DNA from: Anaerocolumna jejuensis DSM 15929
Lineage (GTDB): Bacteria; Bacillota; Clostridia; Lachnospirales; Lachnospiraceae
Assembly (NCBI RefSeq): GCF_900142215.1
Contig: NZ_FRAC01000006.1
Coordinates: forward strand, 583,854 to 647,853
Reading direction: 5' to 3'
DNA: 64,000 nucleotides
Shown here in pieces: positions 61,226 to 64,000 of the stretch. Position 1 is the first letter of the stretch, and each line of letters starts with the position of its first letter. Position numbers and translations under genes: made by a program. Under the pieces are notes generated by a model that saw nothing but the letters and a program-made list of their open reading frames with translations, did no database searches and was not told the origin of the DNA.

Positions 61226-63029
61226 CTGCCTTACCTCCCAGCTGCTCCAGTATAAATTCCGGTACGGATGCCGCATTCCTCTCCGGCAGAGGGGTAAAGG
61301 TATCCTTTGGCCTCTCAGAGGTAAATGCCAGTTTGCCGTCCCTGATGGATGTATAGAAATTATAAAGATACTCCTTGTTATTGACCTCCGGATAGTCGGT
61401 ACGCATATGACATCCCCGGCTTTCCTTTCTTTCCTCCGCCGCATGGATTCCCGCATGGGTACAGAACAAAAGATTCCTTGCCGTTACATACTGGTACCAT
61501 TCCAGATTATACTTCCTCTCCTTCGTCTGCAGGCCAGCTTCCGCTGCGCTCTTTTCCAGCTCCTCAATATCCTTAAGGGCTTTTGCCAGTCCCTCTTTTT
61601 CACGAAAGAAATGAAAGCCTTCATCTGCAATTTTTTCCAGCCTTTTATGGATTACGGAGGGGCTGATCCCGCCCTCCCTGTGAAAGGGTGCAAGCAGTTC
61701 TCCAAGAAGTTCTTCTTCATTATCCGGCTTCTTTGCAGCATTAGCAGAGGCATAGAGTGCCGCATTCTTTCCTGCCGTAACTCCCTGAGCGAGCATTTCC
61801 ACCAGACCGTCACCGCTGCGGAAGGCTCCAAAGGTTCCTCCTGTCACCTCGCCGGCAGCATAAAGGCCTTCCACTCCGGTAGTAAAGTCTTCTTTTACCG
61901 AAATACCGCCCATACTGTATTCATTTCCCAGACCAACCTTTAATTTCTTATCATGTGCTATGATATAATCAGCCAGGTCCCTGATCAGGATACCGTTGTA
62001 TTTTCCTTCGGGATGCCAGACCGCTTCCCTCTGGGCAAACCGCTCGAAAAATTGATAGATTTCCTCCTCCGTATACTCACTAAAATCATAGTACAGGTTA
62101 TTGCCATAGATATTTATCTTGTCGAAAATACCCTTCCCCCAATAGTAGGAGTATATTATCTTAAATACCTTGTTTCCTCTTGAAATGCTGTCAAATTCCT
62201 CCGGAATCACAAGCTCCTCTCCGTCCAAATCCGTAACCCTTGGAAGCTTCTCATTGATTGCCGGAATAGTTAAGAGATAGGGAATGATAGAGCCTCTTGC
62301 AAAGGAAGGCTCCGTAATGGTCGGTATAAAGAGCAGGAATTCCATATCCACTGCTCTTGCACCGGCTCTTACCGCCATTGCAATACCGTCACCGGTCATG
62401 TCGCTTATAGTATTCTTTAAGGAAAAGGGCTGAAAACCTCCGGTTGCCAGGACAACGGACTTTGCCAGAAATTCAATAATTTCTCCCGTATAAATGTGAA
62501 AGCCAATGGCACCGCAGGCTTTTCCATTAGAAAGAAGGATGTCCGATATAACTATATCTTCAAACCTTAAGATATCCTTGTTTTCGTCCAGCCCCTGCTT
62601 TACAGCTCTTCCAAAGGAACGGCCGGAGGTCATCCAGGCAGCTCCTCCCGGTACGAACAGGAACTTCTGTCCCGCATTTTTCGCCCAGGATAAGCATTCT
62701 CTTACCCCCTCGCCTCCTTTTTCCACGTATTGCTTTTCAATTTCCTGATTCCCTATATAAAAGGAGCTTGCAACCAGCTTCCTGTACAGGCTTTCCTTAT
62801 TAACAGCCTGACCTGCCTCCGTAAGGCCGCAGTCCTTACTGGCACTTTCACCGTCAATGGAGAATCCGCCGCCAATCATTATGGTATTACCGCTTTTTCC
62901 GACCTTTCCTTTGGAAACCAGTACCACCTTTGCCCCTTCCCTGGCAGCAGATACGGCGCTCATGACTGCCGCACCCGCACCTCCGATTACCAGGACATCG
63001 CAGCTAACTACTTTGTCTGCCAAACTCAT
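61200..63029 (-). CDS. Fumarate reductase/APS reductase-like flavoprotein
   Basis: A 609-residue FAD protein. FAD motif VLVIGGAGAAVMSAVSAA (about 13-30), substrate-side motif NEYSMGGISV, and the second FAD motif GLYAAGEVTGGTFGAFRSGDG. The C-terminal helical domain (about 420-530) has WYQYVTARNLLFCTHAGIHAA. It resembles the catalytic subunit of fumarate reductase and of AprA but is not a clear orthologue of either. It is linked to a ferredoxin and a sulfonate/nitrate-type ABC transporter, so its substrate is likely imported by that transporter; what it is remains unknown. Confidence 0.85.
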   Translation of the reverse strand: MSLADKVVSCDVLVIGGAGAAVMSAVSAAREGAKVVLVSKGKVGKSGNTIMIGGGFSIDGESASKDCGLTEAGQAVNKESLYRKLVASSFYIGNQEIEKQYVEKGGEGVRECLSWAKNAGQKFLFVPGGAAWMTSGRSFGRAVKQGLDENKDILRFEDIVISDILLSNGKACGAIGFHIYTGEIIEFLAKSVVLATGGFQPFSLKNTISDMTGDGIAMAVRAGARAVDMEFLLFIPTITEPSFARGSIIPYLLTIPAINEKLPRVTDLDGEELVIPEEFDSISRGNKVFKIIYSYYWGKGIFDKINIYGNNLYYDFSEYTEEEIYQFFERFAQREAVWHPEGKYNGILIRDLADYIIAHDKKLKVGLGNEYSMGGISVKEDFTTGVEGLYAAGEVTGGTFGAFRSGDGLVEMLAQGVTAGKNAALYASANAAKKPDNEEELLGELLAPFHREGGISPSVIHKRLEKIADEGFHFFREKEGLAKALKDIEELEKSAAEAGLQTKERKYNLEWYQYVTARNLLFCTHAGIHAAEERKESRGCHMRTDYPEVNNKEYLYNFYTSIRDGKLAFTSERPKDTFTPLPERNAASVPEFILEQLGGKAVENLNSKK

Positions 63030-63038
63030 GCCTACCTC

Positions 63039-63821
63039 CTATATTCTGTACTCAATTTTCTCTTCCGGTTTTACAGGCACATCCGAATTGATTTCCCTAT
63101 ATATCTTATCAATAGTATCCAGAACCTCTTTATCCTTCCTGCTCCTGCTGCCATTATAGGGTACCTCGAATATCTGCTTTACTCTTCCAGGCCTGGGAGA
63201 CAGAAGCACTACCCTTGTTCCTAAATACACCGCTTCCGAAACATCATGGGTAATGAAGATAACGGTCTTGTTTTCCTTTTTCCATAAGGCTGCAATTTCG
63301 TCCTGAATTGTAAGTCTGGTCAGATGGTCAACTGCTCCCAGAGGTTCATCCATAAGCAGCACTGCCGGGTTATTGATCAATGTTCTGGCCAGACCGGCAC
63401 GCTGTCTCATACCACCGGAAAGCTGATGGGGATACTTGTTTTCAAAGCCATTGAGACCCACTATATTTATGTATTTGTCTACAAGCTTTCGTATCTCTGC
63501 CCTGGGTGTTTTCTTTATCTCAAGTCCGAATTCAATGTTTTTCCGAATGGTCCGCCAGGGCATTAAGGAAGAATCCTGAAAAACGACACCAATATCATCA
63601 CTGGGACCGTCCAGCAGCTTACCGTCCAGGGAGATTGTTCCGGAGGTCTGCTTTATCAGGCCTGCCACAATCTCAAGGAGAGTGCTTTTCCCGCAGCCGC
63701 TGGGGCCGAGTATGGTTACAAATTCCCCTTCCTCAACGGTAAGATTAATATCCGTAAGTGCTTCCGTCTTATCCGCTCCCTGATATACCATATTTAAACC
63801 TTTTATCTCAATCCGGGACAT
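63039..63821 (-). CDS. ABC transporter ATPase, SsuB/TauB/NrtD type
   Basis: A 260-residue ATPase. Walker A GPSGCGKSTLLE, the SsuB/TauB-like QDSSLMPWRTIRKNIEFGL, signature LSGGMRQRAGLARTL, Walker B VLLMDEPLGAVD and switch THDVSEAVYLG. The C-terminal tail has the typical RPGRVKQIFEVPY. AGGAGATG precedes the ATG. Transporters of this type import taurine, alkanesulfonates, nitrate or similar. No permease is in the window; it may lie to the right. Confidence 0.92.
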   Translation of the reverse strand: MSRIEIKGLNMVYQGADKTEALTDINLTVEEGEFVTILGPSGCGKSTLLEIVAGLIKQTSGTISLDGKLLDGPSDDIGVVFQDSSLMPWRTIRKNIEFGLEIKKTPRAEIRKLVDKYINIVGLNGFENKYPHQLSGGMRQRAGLARTLINNPAVLLMDEPLGAVDHLTRLTIQDEIAALWKKENKTVIFITHDVSEAVYLGTRVVLLSPRPGRVKQIFEVPYNGSRSRKDKEVLDTIDKIYREINSDVPVKPEEKIEYRI

Positions 63822-63836
63822 TTTTTCATCTCCTGT

Positions 63837-64000
63837 TTATTTGTTGGGAAGAAAACTCAAATCTACATAAGGTGTCACGTCAAATACCTCATCCTGGAAG
63901 CCCCATTTTTTCTGAAGTTCCTGTGTTTTATTAATGGAATCCAGGTCAATGTTCGGATCATTCTTCCAGATTACATCTTCTCTTTCATAAGCGCTTCTGA
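63837..64000 (-). CDS. ABC transporter substrate-binding protein, C-terminal end only
   Basis: The last 53 codons of an open frame entering from the right edge and stopping at 63837. The sequence RSAYEREDVIWKNDPNIDLD and the ending YVDLSFLPNK fit the C terminus of an SsuA/NMT1-like solute-binding protein. It ends 15 bp before the ATPase gene. Only a fragment is visible, so the assignment leans on context. Confidence 0.65.
   Translation of the reverse strand, partial: RSAYEREDVIWKNDPNIDLDSINKTQELQKKWGFQDEVFDVTPYVDLSFLPNK

Noticed and set aside
60932..61456. Long form of the ferredoxin ORF (174 codons)
   Set aside because: The first 77 codons lie within the flavoprotein gene and have no family similarity; a TTG with GGGAGG at 61225 is the better start.

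Overview
The window looks like chromosome from an anaerobic, spore-forming clostridium, most likely a Lachnospiraceae member of the Lachnoclostridium/Anaerocolumna kind (inference). Supporting signs are AT-rich spacers, strong AGGAGG-type ribosome sites with several TTG/GTG starts, an intact sporulation sigma factor SigK, an electron-bifurcating NfnAB pair, families common in Lachnospiraceae (DUF5688, DUF5057-like) and a Gram-positive type IV pilus cluster. No rRNA, CRISPR array, phage or complete insertion sequence was seen. One tRNA gene, tRNA-Arg(CCG), is present.

Layout. 1-6.5 kb: a truncated rluF-type pseudouridine synthase with a tandem-repeat tail, an exported hypothetical protein, tRNA-Arg, thymidine kinase, DUF421 and DUF5688 proteins, and a membrane protein. 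6.8-13.4 kb: a two-gene ABC exporter, a GGDEF-EAL protein with its own promoter, and nfnA-nfnB. 13.6-17.1 kb: a two-component system convergent with a CYTH gene, with a terminator built into their overlapping 3' ends. 17.1-34.3 kb (minus strand): a twelve-gene type IV pilus cluster, pilB-pilT-pilC-pilA-pilD-pilMN(fused)-pilO-four minor pilin-like genes-DUF5057 protein. 34.9-38.3 kb: a truncated DUF1835 gene of foreign composition, an HD hydrolase and an ABC-F ATPase. 38.3-48.5 kb (minus strand): an apparent exopolysaccharide operon with a strong promoter: nucleotide-sugar dehydrogenase, a protein with four NodB-like domains, a PilZ-GT2 synthase fusion, a degenerate deacetylase-like protein, a GH18-like lipoprotein and GtrA. 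49-49.6 kb: sigK. 49.7-60.6 kb: sulfate assimilation (aprA-aprB-cysD-cysN-sulfite reductase) and sulfate uptake (sbp-cysT-cysW-cysA) flanking a LacI-type regulator. 60.9-64 kb: a ferredoxin, a fumarate-reductase-like flavoprotein and a sulfonate/nitrate-type ABC transporter cut by the window end.

How the parts may work together. Three features point to cyclic di-GMP as a shared signal: the GGDEF-EAL protein, tandem MshEN motifs at the N terminus of PilB, and a PilZ domain fused to the polysaccharide synthase. Pili and polysaccharide could therefore be co-regulated surface functions. The sulfur region appears to be one regulon. A shared TACGCAAACGTT-like motif occurs twice beside the LacI-type gene/aprA and once upstream of the transporter, and the transporter is preceded by a 39-codon leader ORF with tandem Cys codons, which suggests cysteine-responsive attenuation.
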